A DNA stretch of 22,733 nucleotides, from positions 1 through 22,733 of IMG/VR virus record IMGVR_UViG_3300025151_000329. One strand, given 5' to 3'. The notes beneath the pieces are model-generated. The model saw only the letters and a list, made by a program, of their open reading frames with translations. It ran no database searches and was not told the DNA's origin. Of this stretch, positions 1 through 6,513 are shown one piece after another (the stretch's first letter is position 1; the number at the start of each line of letters is the position of its first letter). This stretch comes from a virus. The position numbers and the translations under genes were made by a program.

Positions 1-549
1 ATGGATAGCCCAAGGTTTGAGGTGTTGCAGGATGGTTTCATCTATGGATGCTTCCATCGTTTGCACTTCGCCTTGGTGTTTGCCGATGTTTTGTGTGGTC
101 GTCAGTGGAACCCCTCTGTCGATCAGATAACGATATATGACCGTGAAAGCGGTTGGATAAAAGAAAGGGAACCAATGATCAATCATCACAATGCGCCTTC
201 CTACGCTTACTTAGGATTTACTTACAAGCCTGTTATCGAACATGAGGATGATGACGGCATTCGCAAAGCAACCCATTATGTTCACCGTAATGGTCATGAC
301 AGACACGACTTTATTGTTCACGCATCACCATATCGGTGGTTGACCTTGGATAGCTTTCAGCATGCCGTGGACATGCACTGCGATGGTGTTCCATTGGTTA
401 CAGAAGACGAGGTGCAAGATCAGTATTTGGCTGATGGACTAAAAGCGTCTACGCTTGTAACTGTGATCACTGAACTGGCTAATGGGGATCTATCCCCATC
501 AGAGTTTCGTAAATTTATTCTTTCGGAGGTGGAAGATGGAAACGATTAA
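1..549 (+). CDS. Hypothetical phage protein, possibly 5'-truncated
   Basis: A 182-residue acidic, soluble-looking protein with many aromatic and histidine residues and no signal peptide or membrane segment. I do not recognise a family. The first ATG is at base 1 of the window, so the ribosome binding site cannot be seen and the real start may lie further upstream. The stop (TAA, 547-549) overlaps the next gene by 14 nt, which suggests a translationally coupled operon of small accessory genes (1-929). Its C-terminal third is helical-looking and rich in Glu and Asp. No function is proposed. Confidence 0.7.
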   Translation: MDSPRFEVLQDGFIYGCFHRLHFALVFADVLCGRQWNPSVDQITIYDRESGWIKEREPMINHHNAPSYAYLGFTYKPVIEHEDDDGIRKATHYVHRNGHDRHDFIVHASPYRWLTLDSFQHAVDMHCDGVPLVTEDEVQDQYLADGLKASTLVTVITELANGDLSPSEFRKFILSEVEDGND

Positions 550-727
550 ACAGATGTTCTTCTGGTCGTTTGTTGTATTCTTGGGCCTGATGATGACCGC
601 TGCTGGTGCAAGCTATATGGAAAATCCAAACAATCATTTTTTCATTGGCATGGCAGTTTTGTATTCTGGCATGTTTGTGTTTGTCATGGGCGTCATCCAA
701 CTTTTAAGGAGAGATAGAGATGGATGA
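536..727 (+). CDS. Small two-helix membrane protein
   Basis: A 63-residue protein with two hydrophobic segments, about residues 7-25 and 37-57, separated by a short polar loop containing Asn and Pro, and ending in a basic/acidic tail (RRDRDG). This fits an inner-membrane hairpin protein. I chose the ATG at 536 because a strong Shine-Dalgarno (cggaggtgg) ends about 6-8 nt upstream; a longer in-frame reading from 482 lacks one and would run far into the previous gene. It overlaps the preceding gene by 14 nt and the next by 8 nt. Small phage membrane proteins of this form include holins and superinfection-exclusion proteins, but nothing here decides between them. It is far from the lysozyme gene, which argues weakly against a holin. 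Confidence 0.65.
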   Translation: METIKQMFFWSFVVFLGLMMTAAGASYMENPNNHFFIGMAVLYSGMFVFVMGVIQLLRRDRDG

Positions 728-929
728 CAATCTCAATATCCAACAGGCTAAGGAAGCCTACATCAAGGAATGTCACGATCTTGGCGTCATGCCTCGCTCT
801 GTAACCTACATGACCTTTGACAATTACAGTGAGCAATATACAATCGGCAACAGTCGAGATGGTGATATAGCAGATCTACAACCCAATGGATTTGTTCTTC
901 GTATGCACTGGAACTCACCGAAAAACTGA
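720..929 (+). CDS. Hypothetical phage protein (69 aa)
   Basis: A 69-residue protein, third in a run of overlapping genes. Its ATG at 720 overlaps the previous stop (725-727) and is preceded by an aaggagaga Shine-Dalgarno. The N-terminal third looks helical (an Ala/Glu/Lys-rich stretch), followed by a Thr/Tyr/Asp-rich part that could form strands. No known domain is recognised. The stop codon (927-929) lies inside the left arm of a long inverted repeat (924-934 with 979-989), so the transcript may fold across its end. Confidence 0.6.
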   Translation: MDDNLNIQQAKEAYIKECHDLGVMPRSVTYMTFDNYSEQYTIGNSRDGDIADLQPNGFVLRMHWNSPKN

Positions 930-989
930 GGGGGAGGTTGAACGGTAGTGCGAGGATGCCGGTAAAAGCGTGGTCATGCCCTCTCAGTT
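924..989 (+). terminator. Inverted repeat spanning the stop codon of the left plus operon
   Basis: The arms 924-934 and 979-989 pair over 11 positions with one G-U pair and enclose a 44-nt loop. The stop codon of the preceding gene lies in the left arm. There is no T-rich tail after the right arm, so this is not a classical intrinsic terminator. It may be an end-of-transcript structure. Confidence 0.3.
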
Positions 990-1015
990 CTCCGATCATG
1001 TCACGCACCTCGCCC

Positions 1016-1047
1016 AAATAAAAGAGGTGGCCTTTATGGGCCACCTC
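1016..1047 (-). terminator. Intrinsic terminator of the primase operon
   Basis: A perfect 9-bp GC-rich stem (1024-1032 with 1039-1047, 6-nt loop). Read on the minus strand it is followed directly by TTTTATTT (1023-1016). This is a standard rho-independent terminator placed about 90 nt after the primase stop at 1136. On the plus strand the same hairpin lacks a good U tract but could still help stop the convergent left operon. Confidence 0.75.
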
Positions 1048-1088
1048 AGTTTGTGCTTGGGAGGAACCACGAAATCATCGTGACCTCA

Positions 1089-1106
1089 AAAGTTATATAT
1101 AACTTT
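1089..1106. promoter_or_regulatory. 18-bp palindrome, site 1 of 6
   Basis: AAAGTTATATATAACTTT is a perfect palindrome (20 bp if the flanking A and T at 1088 and 1107 are included). It belongs to a set of six sites that share AAAGTTA-N4-TAACTTT. It sits between the primase stop (1136) and its GC-rich terminator hairpin. It is likely a binding site for a dimeric regulator; an RNA-processing or termination role is the alternative. Confidence 0.6.
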
Positions 1107-1135
1107 TTATTTGTCAACTACTATCATCAATCTGC

Positions 1136-2887
1136 TCAGAATGGCGTGTCGTATTCTGGCGATGTCAAATCCTCAAAAGGATCATCCCTATCTTGTGAAT
1201 AGGTTGAAGTGACAGGATTGAAATACAGGCTAGTTTTGCCTTGTTGTCCCACCCATGAAAATCGACACTTCCAAATATGAATTTCACTTTCTGTACCTTC
1301 TGGTTGTGGTCTATGCACAGTCAGCCCAACATCTGCCTTGGCGAACCATGCGGCAGACCCAGATATGTCATAGCCCTTCGGTGGTGGCACGTTGCCGTCA
1401 GCATCACGCATCATCTTCGTAGGATGCGCCACAAACCAGAGATGTATGCCATGTGACTGAGCAAACACCCTCAGCTTTGTCAACATGTCTGATATCCAGT
1501 CTGTCTCTGGGATATCCCTTTTCTTCGATATGTAATTGTATGGGTCGATGATCGCGCCCTTGATGCCATTACGCATCACTGCAACCTTCAGTCTTTCGAT
1601 GATCCCATCGATTGTCGCCATAGACCCATCAGCCTGATAGACAAAAGAGAAATGCTTTTGCACAAAGTGCTTGCCTTTTTCTAACTCGCCCTTGGTCATG
1701 CGTGGCGTCAAACCCTCAAAAAAAGGTTTCTCAAAATACTTCGATATCAACTTGGCTATGTGGAGCCGTGGTTCGTTCTCAAACGAGCATATGCCAAACT
1801 TCCAATCGTGCCTGACCGCTAGGTTTACCATCAACTGGTCGATCAATTCTGACTTGCCGCATGATGGATGCCCAGTGACAACAGTAAGCTGGCCCTCTAC
1901 CACGCTGTAGAGTTCATCAAGGCTGGAGTATCCTGTTCCAAGACCCTTTGCCATACCCTTTTCGTAAATGTCATCCAGTTGTTCGTAAAAATGCGCGGCA
2001 TCGTAGAGACCCGCAACCGGCCAAGGTTTGCAAAATGCCGTGATGTCATTCAGCTTCTTCGCGCCGTGCTTCATCAGAACATCGTTGGCATCCTTGCAAT
2101 CTTCTGGGTACTCAACCTTCCAGCAACGATCCCTTCCTATGCGCCTTGCCATTTCCTCTGCCATGGCTTGGCCGGGACCATCTGCATCTGTTGCAATAAT
2201 TATTTTACCAGCTTGGTCAAGTTCGTCCTTAGCGTCCCACAAGAAACGAAATTTATTGTCCTCTTCTGGATCGATATCATTGTCAACAACCTTCATCACT
2301 GCACCGTTTGGCACTGACACAACGCTAGTCCAACCGGCCTCTACGAATGAGGCAACATCCATCTCACCCTCGCAGATAATAAGATCACCATCAGGCTGAA
2401 CGCTATCAATATTGTAAAAAGATTGTGGGCTTCCACTGCATGAAAAACCCTTCTCAGAAATGCTTCTGATCTTAGAAGCGTAACTCGTTCCCTTGTTGAT
2501 GTACGGGAACACAACGCACTCTGTTTCTTTTTCAACAGAACGGATATATGTGTTTGATGTTTTAAGATTTAGCTTCTGTGCGGTATTCTTTGATATACCT
2601 CTTGTCTTGAGCCAAGCCACTGATTTATTTGAAAGTTCCATGTAACTTTCTTTGGAAACCAGTTGCATGTAAGTTCTCCTCGCTCTCACCTCTCGGCTTT
2701 CTATTTTTAGTTTTCCAGACTCCTCGCAATGATGGCAGTTGTAGAGAACCTGATTTTTCTCAACATTTATTGCCATATCTTTTGATGTTTTGTTTCGCCT
2801 TGTAGACGAGCAAAATGGACACCGAACTCTGTGTTGACCGGTGCCTAATCTAGACGCATCATTTTGTAGTGAATTTTCCTGTTTCAT
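1136..2887 (-). CDS. T7 gp4-like DNA primase-helicase
   Basis: A 583-residue bifunctional replication enzyme that makes RNA primers and unwinds DNA at the fork. In order: an N-terminal zinc finger (C23, C26, C51, C54); a TOPRIM primase core with an ICEGEMD motif near residue 170 and a TDADGPG motif near 235; then a RecA/DnaB-type helicase with Walker A GHPSCGKS near 350, a Walker B-like AIIDPYN near 455 and a later FVAHPTK motif. Length and order match T7 gp4. I chose ATG 2887 over an in-frame ATG at 2908 because gggaggga (2901-2894) lies at normal spacing before 2887, and the likely promoter places transcription start near 2908. No DNA polymerase is visible in this window. A copy of the 18-bp palindrome (2632-2649) lies inside the gene. 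Confidence 0.93.
   Translation of the reverse strand: MKQENSLQNDASRLGTGQHRVRCPFCSSTRRNKTSKDMAINVEKNQVLYNCHHCEESGKLKIESREVRARRTYMQLVSKESYMELSNKSVAWLKTRGISKNTAQKLNLKTSNTYIRSVEKETECVVFPYINKGTSYASKIRSISEKGFSCSGSPQSFYNIDSVQPDGDLIICEGEMDVASFVEAGWTSVVSVPNGAVMKVVDNDIDPEEDNKFRFLWDAKDELDQAGKIIIATDADGPGQAMAEEMARRIGRDRCWKVEYPEDCKDANDVLMKHGAKKLNDITAFCKPWPVAGLYDAAHFYEQLDDIYEKGMAKGLGTGYSSLDELYSVVEGQLTVVTGHPSCGKSELIDQLMVNLAVRHDWKFGICSFENEPRLHIAKLISKYFEKPFFEGLTPRMTKGELEKGKHFVQKHFSFVYQADGSMATIDGIIERLKVAVMRNGIKGAIIDPYNYISKKRDIPETDWISDMLTKLRVFAQSHGIHLWFVAHPTKMMRDADGNVPPPKGYDISGSAAWFAKADVGLTVHRPQPEGTESEIHIWKCRFSWVGQQGKTSLYFNPVTSTYSQDRDDPFEDLTSPEYDTPF
2632..2649. promoter_or_regulatory. 18-bp palindrome, site 2 of 6 (inside primase gene)
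   Basis: AAAGTTCCATGTAACTTT matches AAAGTTA-N4-TAACTTT at 13 of 14 half-site positions with the same 7-4-7 spacing. It lies within the primase-helicase coding sequence, about 240 bp after its start. Confidence 0.5.
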
Positions 2888-2915
2888 ATCATGTCCCTCC
2901 CAGAACATCTCAAAG

Positions 2916-2942
2916 ATTATGTCCAGAGTAGGATGATGTCAA
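2916..2942 (-). promoter_or_regulatory. Sigma70-type promoter for the primase gene
   Basis: On the minus strand a perfect TTGACA (2942-2937) is followed after 15 bp by CATAAT (2921-2916). A weaker TAATCT gives 17-bp spacing. The predicted start of transcription, near 2908, leaves a short leader carrying the Shine-Dalgarno for the ATG at 2887. Confidence 0.55.
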
Positions 2943-2975
2943 CATGGCTTTACGGATGGGTTATAATCACTTGCT

Positions 2976-2991
2976 ATATATTATAATATAT
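2976..2991. promoter_or_regulatory. AT-only 16-bp palindrome
   Basis: ATATATTATAATATAT is a perfect palindrome that lies 8 nt after the RusA stop (2999) and about 35 bp upstream of the primase -35 box. It may be an operator, an upstream promoter element or simply AT-rich spacer. Its half-site differs from that of the AAAGTTA palindromes. Confidence 0.3.
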
Positions 2992-2998
2992 TATGATT

Positions 2999-3391
2999 TT
3001 AACTTGCCTCTAAATACTCAGGCATTAAACCATCTTCGATGGGGCAAACTCTAATTACACATCGTGGCCTCTCTTTGTCCAATCCCCAAAAAACATTCTT
3101 ATGCTTCACCTGTCTGTCGTTTTTGTAGATAAGGCCTTGCATCAAATCCAATACGAGGCTTTCATCAAGATCAGGCCTTCTGCTGGCATAAAATATTTTC
3201 ATGTGGACAGCTAAATCACCCTCCATCATCTCATCTAGTTTTGGGCATTGAGACTGAAATGTCTTTTCATATTTTCTCGCTTTTTCGCTTTTAATCAACG
3301 CTGGTCTTTTCCCGAACGATACGATCTTTCGACTGTTTGATTTTGAGGCTGGCTCCCCCTCGACAACAAACTGACAGTAATTAGAGATCAT
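2999..3391 (-). CDS. RusA-like Holliday junction resolvase
   Basis: A 130-residue protein with the RusA architecture: a short N-terminal strand region, then RRPDLDE with D74 and D76, and a third acidic residue in YKNDRQV (D92). These line up with the catalytic D70, D72 and D91 of E. coli RusA, a dimeric magnesium-dependent enzyme that cuts four-way junctions. It would resolve branched DNA made during replication and recombination before packaging. The start ATG is preceded by aggtgg at good spacing. It is divergent from the exonuclease operon and lies upstream of the primase on the same strand, though the primase seems to have its own promoter. Confidence 0.85.
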   Translation of the reverse strand: MISNYCQFVVEGEPASKSNSRKIVSFGKRPALIKSEKARKYEKTFQSQCPKLDEMMEGDLAVHMKIFYASRRPDLDESLVLDLMQGLIYKNDRQVKHKNVFWGLDKERPRCVIRVCPIEDGLMPEYLEAS

Positions 3392-3404
3392 TTAAAACCA
3401 CCTA

Positions 3405-3433
3405 TTGACATGTATTAACAACTGCATTATTCT
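3405..3433 (+). promoter_or_regulatory. Sigma70-type promoter of the recombination operon
   Basis: A perfect TTGACA (3405-3410), an ideal 17-bp spacer and TATTCT (3428-3433, 4 of 6 consensus). The first gene of the operon starts at 3459 with gggagag just before it. The promoter lies in a 67-bp divergent intergenic region shared with the RusA gene. It suggests reading by the host sigma70 holoenzyme. Confidence 0.65.
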
Positions 3434-3458
3434 GCGCTATGTACTTGGGAGAGTATAG

Positions 3459-4328
3459 ATGAAAATTACAAATGATTATGGGCTTCCGCAGTCCTTTGTC
3501 AACTTTGCACGGAACGACAAATATTCCAAAGGCAAGGCTGACATATCTGTTACCTCAGTTATTGATAGTCCACGCATACGACTGATGCGTGACCAACATC
3601 GTGATCAGATGACATCTGATGTTAGCGACATGATCTGGCCGCTCTTCGGCACCGCTGTACATCATGTCCTTGAGAGCGCATCATCTGATGATAATATCAC
3701 GATAGAAGAGCGTTTATTTAAAACGGTGAACGACTGGGTTGTTTCCGGTGCGATTGATCATCAAAAAATAGATGGAGATCAAATACACATAAGTGACTAC
3801 AAGGTCACCAGTGTTTGGTCTGTAATTCACGGCAAGATCGAATGGGAATATCAGCTAAACTGTTACGCATATCTTGTCGAACATGCCAAGAAAATGCCGG
3901 TCAAATCGTTACAGGTTGTCGCGATACTTAGAGACTGGAACAGAAGGGAGGCTGGGCGGCGTCCAGACTACCCACAAGCCCCTGTAATGACCATAGACGT
4001 ACCCCTTTGGCCTAAGTCCCAGAGAGACCGGTATATGGGCGACAGAGTGGCCCTGCATCAAGAGGCTCAGATCGCTTTCGACTTAGGCAACGAATTGCCT
4101 GAGTGCAGCGATGAGGACAGATGGAAACGTGGTGAGGCATGGGCTGTAAAAAAGAAAGGAAACAAAAGAGCGCAAAGAGTGTTCGACAACGAAAAATCAG
4201 CGCATGAGTTTATCGGAGATCAAGCTAATTTGGAGATAGAACACCGCGAAGGTGAATATGTCCGATGTAATGGCAACTACTGCGGTGTTGCCACATTTTG
4301 CTCACAATATACAGGAGATCAAAAATGA
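3459..4328 (+). CDS. PD-(D/E)XK exonuclease (Cas4/RecB-like)
   Basis: A 289-residue nuclease. The core is readable: a GTAVHH motif (64-69), then GAID (D100), then SDYKVTS with D113 and K115 as the D-x-K catalytic pair, and a QLNCYAY motif (Q132, Y136) as in RecB-family nucleases. Three cysteines near the C-terminus (C270, C275, C281) resemble the Cas4/AddB iron-sulphur cluster, but no matching N-terminal cysteine is seen, so the cluster is uncertain. It heads the plus operon and shares a 4-bp ATGA overlap with the annealing-protein gene. This is the classic exonuclease-plus-annealase pairing, in which it would resect ends to single strands. Confidence 0.85.
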   Translation: MKITNDYGLPQSFVNFARNDKYSKGKADISVTSVIDSPRIRLMRDQHRDQMTSDVSDMIWPLFGTAVHHVLESASSDDNITIEERLFKTVNDWVVSGAIDHQKIDGDQIHISDYKVTSVWSVIHGKIEWEYQLNCYAYLVEHAKKMPVKSLQVVAILRDWNRREAGRRPDYPQAPVMTIDVPLWPKSQRDRYMGDRVALHQEAQIAFDLGNELPECSDEDRWKRGEAWAVKKKGNKRAQRVFDNEKSAHEFIGDQANLEIEHREGEYVRCNGNYCGVATFCSQYTGDQK

Positions 4329-4987
4329 GCAGTATTTGGGAGACCTTATCAAAGGTCGATGTTTCGGAACACACGGAAAAAAAGAATGGTCTAACCTATC
4401 TGAGTTGGGCATGGGCGTGGGGTAAAGTGAAAGATCACTATCCTAATGCTTCCTTTCACAAACATATGTTTGGGGATATAGAAGGGGAAAAATGCTTGCC
4501 ATACACATGTGATGAACATGGCTTTGCATACGTTATGGTAACCATAAATATAGAAGACCAGCACTTAACTGAGGTTTATCCTGTTCTTGATTACAGGAAC
4601 AAAGCTGTGCAGAACCCAGATAGCTTTCAAGTTAATTCTGCCTTGCAGAGATGTTTAGCTAAATGTTGTGCCATGCACGGACTTGGACACTACATCTATG
4701 CCGGTGAAGATTTGCCTCAAGGCAATGGCGTAGACCATGATGTAAAGGTTACAGTCGAGTCCCACGATGGCAAAGAAAATGTTGTTGAAGGTTTGGACTT
4801 GGTGGCTGAGGTCTTTGAAACATTCATACCAGAATGCACAGATGTAGATACCCTTCGGGGGTTCTGGGGCAAGAACAAAGATGCCTTAGATATACTGAAG
4901 AAGGGTGATGAGAAACTATACCAGAAAGTTCTAGGTAACTTTACTGCGCGTAGTGAAATGCTGAAAAAGAAAGGAGAAGCAGCATGA
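4325..4987 (+). CDS. SAK3/DUF1071-type single-strand annealing protein
   Basis: A 220-residue protein with the DUF1071 (SAK3) signature near the N-terminus: TYLSWAWAWGKVKDHYP at about residues 25-41. The middle contains the AVQNP...NSALQRCLAKC...GLG pattern usual in this family. SAK3 proteins are Rad52-like annealases that pair complementary single strands during phage recombination and replication. The start ATG at 4325 overlaps the exonuclease stop as ATGA and has aggaga at good spacing; an in-frame start at 4298 lacks such a site. The stop overlaps the next gene as ATGA. A copy of the 18-bp palindrome (4925-4942) falls in the 3' part of the gene. Confidence 0.85.
   Translation: MSSIWETLSKVDVSEHTEKKNGLTYLSWAWAWGKVKDHYPNASFHKHMFGDIEGEKCLPYTCDEHGFAYVMVTINIEDQHLTEVYPVLDYRNKAVQNPDSFQVNSALQRCLAKCCAMHGLGHYIYAGEDLPQGNGVDHDVKVTVESHDGKENVVEGLDLVAEVFETFIPECTDVDTLRGFWGKNKDALDILKKGDEKLYQKVLGNFTARSEMLKKKGEAA
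4925..4942. promoter_or_regulatory. 18-bp palindrome, site 3 of 6 (inside annealase gene)
   Basis: AAAGTTCTAGGTAACTTT matches AAAGTTA-N4-TAACTTT at 13 of 14 half-site positions with identical spacing. It lies inside the SAK3-like gene, 43 bp before its end. Confidence 0.5.
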
Positions 4988-5277
4988 GTGATTATCCACC
5001 TTCTGGAGTTTTGTTTGCCAATAAAAAGAAAACAAAAGAAACATCCCCTGATTATACAGGGAACCTTGAGTTATCAGATGAGGTTGTCAATGACCTTGTT
5101 GCTCAGATGGAAAGAGGCGTAGAAAAGCCTAAAGTATCTCTTGCTGGATGGAAGAAAAAAGCCAAGAAGTCGGGTGATACATTTTTGTCTTTGAGAGGGT
5201 CCAAGCATGAAGAGCGAGGACAATACTCAAACAACTATTCATCTGCACAAGTGATTGATGATGACCCTCCGTTCTAA
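4984..5277 (+). CDS. Probable phage ssDNA-binding protein with SSB-type acidic tail
   Basis: A 97-residue protein, coupled by an ATGA overlap to the annealase. The N-terminal part (GVLFANKKKTKETSPDYTG) and a later SLAGWKKKAKKSGDTFLSL segment resemble small phage proteins of the ssDNA-binding/DUF736 type, judged from memory. A disordered Ser/Asn/Tyr-rich linker leads to a C-terminus ending IDDDPPF. This closely mimics the acidic tip of bacterial SSB (DDDIPF in E. coli), which recruits replication and recombination partners. Tail, linker, size and position next to an annealase and exonuclease all fit an SSB. The OB fold itself I infer; it is shorter than cellular SSB. Confidence 0.6.
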   Translation: MSDYPPSGVLFANKKKTKETSPDYTGNLELSDEVVNDLVAQMERGVEKPKVSLAGWKKKAKKSGDTFLSLRGSKHEERGQYSNNYSSAQVIDDDPPF

Positions 5278-5539
5278 ACGGATAAGGTCAAAGAAATATC
5301 TACAGTCCTTGCGAGGTAGCCCTTGTTTGGTCTGTGGGTATGACGCAGAGGCGCATCATATTATGTTCGCAGAGCCTAATGCTATGGGACTGAAAGTGGG
5401 AGACAACTGGTGCGTTCCTCTGTGTCACTCATGTCATATGAAACTTCATCATTACGGTGATGAGAGGACTTGGTGGGATCTTAAAGGAATAGATCCTATT
5501 GAGTGGGCTAAATATAATTGGGAGACATTTAATGACTGA
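5258..5539 (+). CDS. HNH-type nuclease, DUF968/Ref-like
   Basis: A 93-residue protein with a zinc-ribbon HNH pattern: C23-x2-C26, H33-H34, then C56-x2-C59-H60-x3-H64, and a WW pair after the core. The order (paired cysteines, AHH, GD-W-VPLC-CH-LH, then G.E..WW) resembles DUF968 proteins and the C-terminal nuclease of phage P1 Ref, a RecA-dependent endonuclease. The start is one of two tandem ATGs (5258 or 5261) overlapping the end of the SSB-like gene by about 20 nt. No Shine-Dalgarno is evident, so it probably depends on translational coupling. Its place suggests a role in processing recombination intermediates. Confidence 0.75.
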   Translation: MMTLRSKRIRSKKYLQSLRGSPCLVCGYDAEAHHIMFAEPNAMGLKVGDNWCVPLCHSCHMKLHHYGDERTWWDLKGIDPIEWAKYNWETFND

Positions 5540-5768
5540 AAAAATTCCACCGGGTTATGAGTATTACCAGACATTCGATGTAAAAGTTCACGTTACCTAT
5601 GAAAAAAACTACAAGATTAGGGCCATGAACGATGACCATGCGTTTGCTCTGGCAAAAGACAGGTTAAAGAAACGCAATAAATCAACAAAAAGAAAAGGCT
5701 TGAGTTTTGTTGACGCTGTTAGCGTGAACACTAAGCGTATTTGTGAGGATGAAAATGGAACAAGTTAG
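5532..5768 (+). CDS. Hypothetical basic protein (78 aa)
   Basis: A 78-residue Lys-rich protein. The start ATG at 5532 overlaps the HNH stop (5537-5539) and has gggaga about 6-9 nt upstream; an earlier in-frame start at 5499 would run 41 nt into the HNH gene without a better site. The N-terminal half predicts strands (YYQTFDVKVHVTYEKNYKIR); the middle is helical and strongly basic (AKDRLKKRNKSTKRK), which could bind nucleic acid. I do not recognise a family. It is transcribed with the recombination genes. Confidence 0.6.
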   Translation: MTEKIPPGYEYYQTFDVKVHVTYEKNYKIRAMNDDHAFALAKDRLKKRNKSTKRKGLSFVDAVSVNTKRICEDENGTS

Positions 5769-6186
5769 AGATGCTGCGGTAAACTTTGAGGCTGTTAAAA
5801 TATCTATGTCGCAAGACAAGAATGGCATCACTCTTCGTTTATCTCTGCATCCAAATGAATGTCCACCTAGCCTACACACAGATTGGGTAGGCTCTCGCTA
5901 TATGGTGGCGATGGTCAAACTTAATGATCAGGATGAGCCAGAGGTATCTGATCAACAAAGAGAGATAAAGACCATGATCGCCAGCGCAGGGATGCTTTGT
6001 AGAAACGATGAGTTCGCAGTGTTTCTTGGCGTGTCTGGTGGAGAGGATGCCGTGGCTGAGGTTCTAAGAGAGAGGCTCGGTATAAAATCTAGAACTGAGT
6101 TTAACAACAATTCAGAAGCTAGAGAAAAATTCAAAGCGTTAATTGAGGAGTATGAACGATGGAAAAAAGCAGGGATGGCAAGGTAG
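5755..6186 (+). CDS. Conserved-looking phage protein of unknown function (143 aa)
   Basis: A 143-residue protein. An N-terminal strand-rich domain contains GITLRLSLHPNECPPSLHTD and WVGSRYMVAMVKLND, which I recall from other marine and alphaproteobacterial phage genomes without a known function. A mid-region SAGMLCRNDEF is followed by a helical C-terminus rich in Arg, Glu and Lys. I chose ATG 5755 for its gagg at 6-nt spacing; it overlaps the previous gene by 14 nt. It precedes and overlaps the HTH gene by 28 nt, so the two may act together, perhaps in regulation or replication. Confidence 0.65.
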   Translation: MEQVRDAAVNFEAVKISMSQDKNGITLRLSLHPNECPPSLHTDWVGSRYMVAMVKLNDQDEPEVSDQQREIKTMIASAGMLCRNDEFAVFLGVSGGEDAVAEVLRERLGIKSRTEFNNNSEAREKFKALIEEYERWKKAGMAR

Positions 6187-6425
6187 GGGCTGAACTGCTG
6201 GATGTAAATGGATTGGCAGCAATGCTATCCATGTCCAGAACGTCTCTATATAAAATCCGAACCACCGATGTGTCTTTTCCAGAGCCAGCTTTTAAGAAGC
6301 CAAGGCGATGGACAAGGACACAGATCATCAACTGGATAGACTACAAATCCAAAGGTGAAGACGATGCTGAACAAGCTGGTAAGGAAGCCTATGGAAATGT
6401 GGAAATGACCACTGATGAAAAATAA
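6159..6425 (+). CDS. AlpA/excisionase-like winged-HTH DNA-binding protein
   Basis: An 88-residue protein with a helix-turn-helix of the AlpA/MerR-like excisionase type at about residues 12-60: LLDVNGLAAMLSMSRTSLYK (helices), then FPEPAFKKPRRWTRTQIINW (wing and last helix). The acidic C-terminal tail is probably disordered. Such proteins act as transcription regulators or DNA-bending factors. The start has ggag at good spacing inside the upstream gene. It is the last gene of the recombination operon and the only clear DNA-binding regulator in the window, so it is the first candidate to bind the 18-bp palindromes, though AlpA-type proteins often bind direct repeats instead. Confidence 0.8.
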   Translation: MEKSRDGKVGAELLDVNGLAAMLSMSRTSLYKIRTTDVSFPEPAFKKPRRWTRTQIINWIDYKSKGEDDAEQAGKEAYGNVEMTTDEK

Positions 6426-6449
6426 TGTAAAATAATGTGTTTATAGGGG

Positions 6450-6478
6450 TTGACACTGCCATATAGGTGTATTACTTC
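6450..6478 (+). promoter_or_regulatory. Candidate promoter for the array-locus gene
   Basis: A perfect TTGACA (6450-6455) lies about 60 bp before the ATG at 6514, in an 88-bp intergenic gap. The -10 is weak: TACTTC at 17-bp spacing, or TATTAC at a short 14-bp spacing. A promoter here would make the cassette an independent transcription unit. Confidence 0.45.
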
Positions 6479-6513
6479 TGTAATCATTGAAACCGATACG
6501 AAAGGAGGCTGTT

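Noticed and set aside
930-1135. A tRNA or small RNA gene in the convergent gap
   Set aside because: No T-loop motif or cloverleaf arms are found. The structure there is explained by one terminator, one palindrome and one long stem.
1868-2399. Plus-strand reading frames antisense to the primase-helicase
   Set aside because: The minus-strand frame has full zinc-finger, TOPRIM and Walker motifs; the opposite frames have none and overlap each other.
2885-2908. The upstream ATG at 2908 as primase start
   Set aside because: The Shine-Dalgarno lies between it and the ATG at 2887, and the predicted transcription start leaves no leader for 2908.
5583-5600. AAAGTTCACGTTACCTAT as another copy of the palindrome
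   Set aside because: Only 11 of 14 half-site positions match, about the level expected once by chance in a window of this size.
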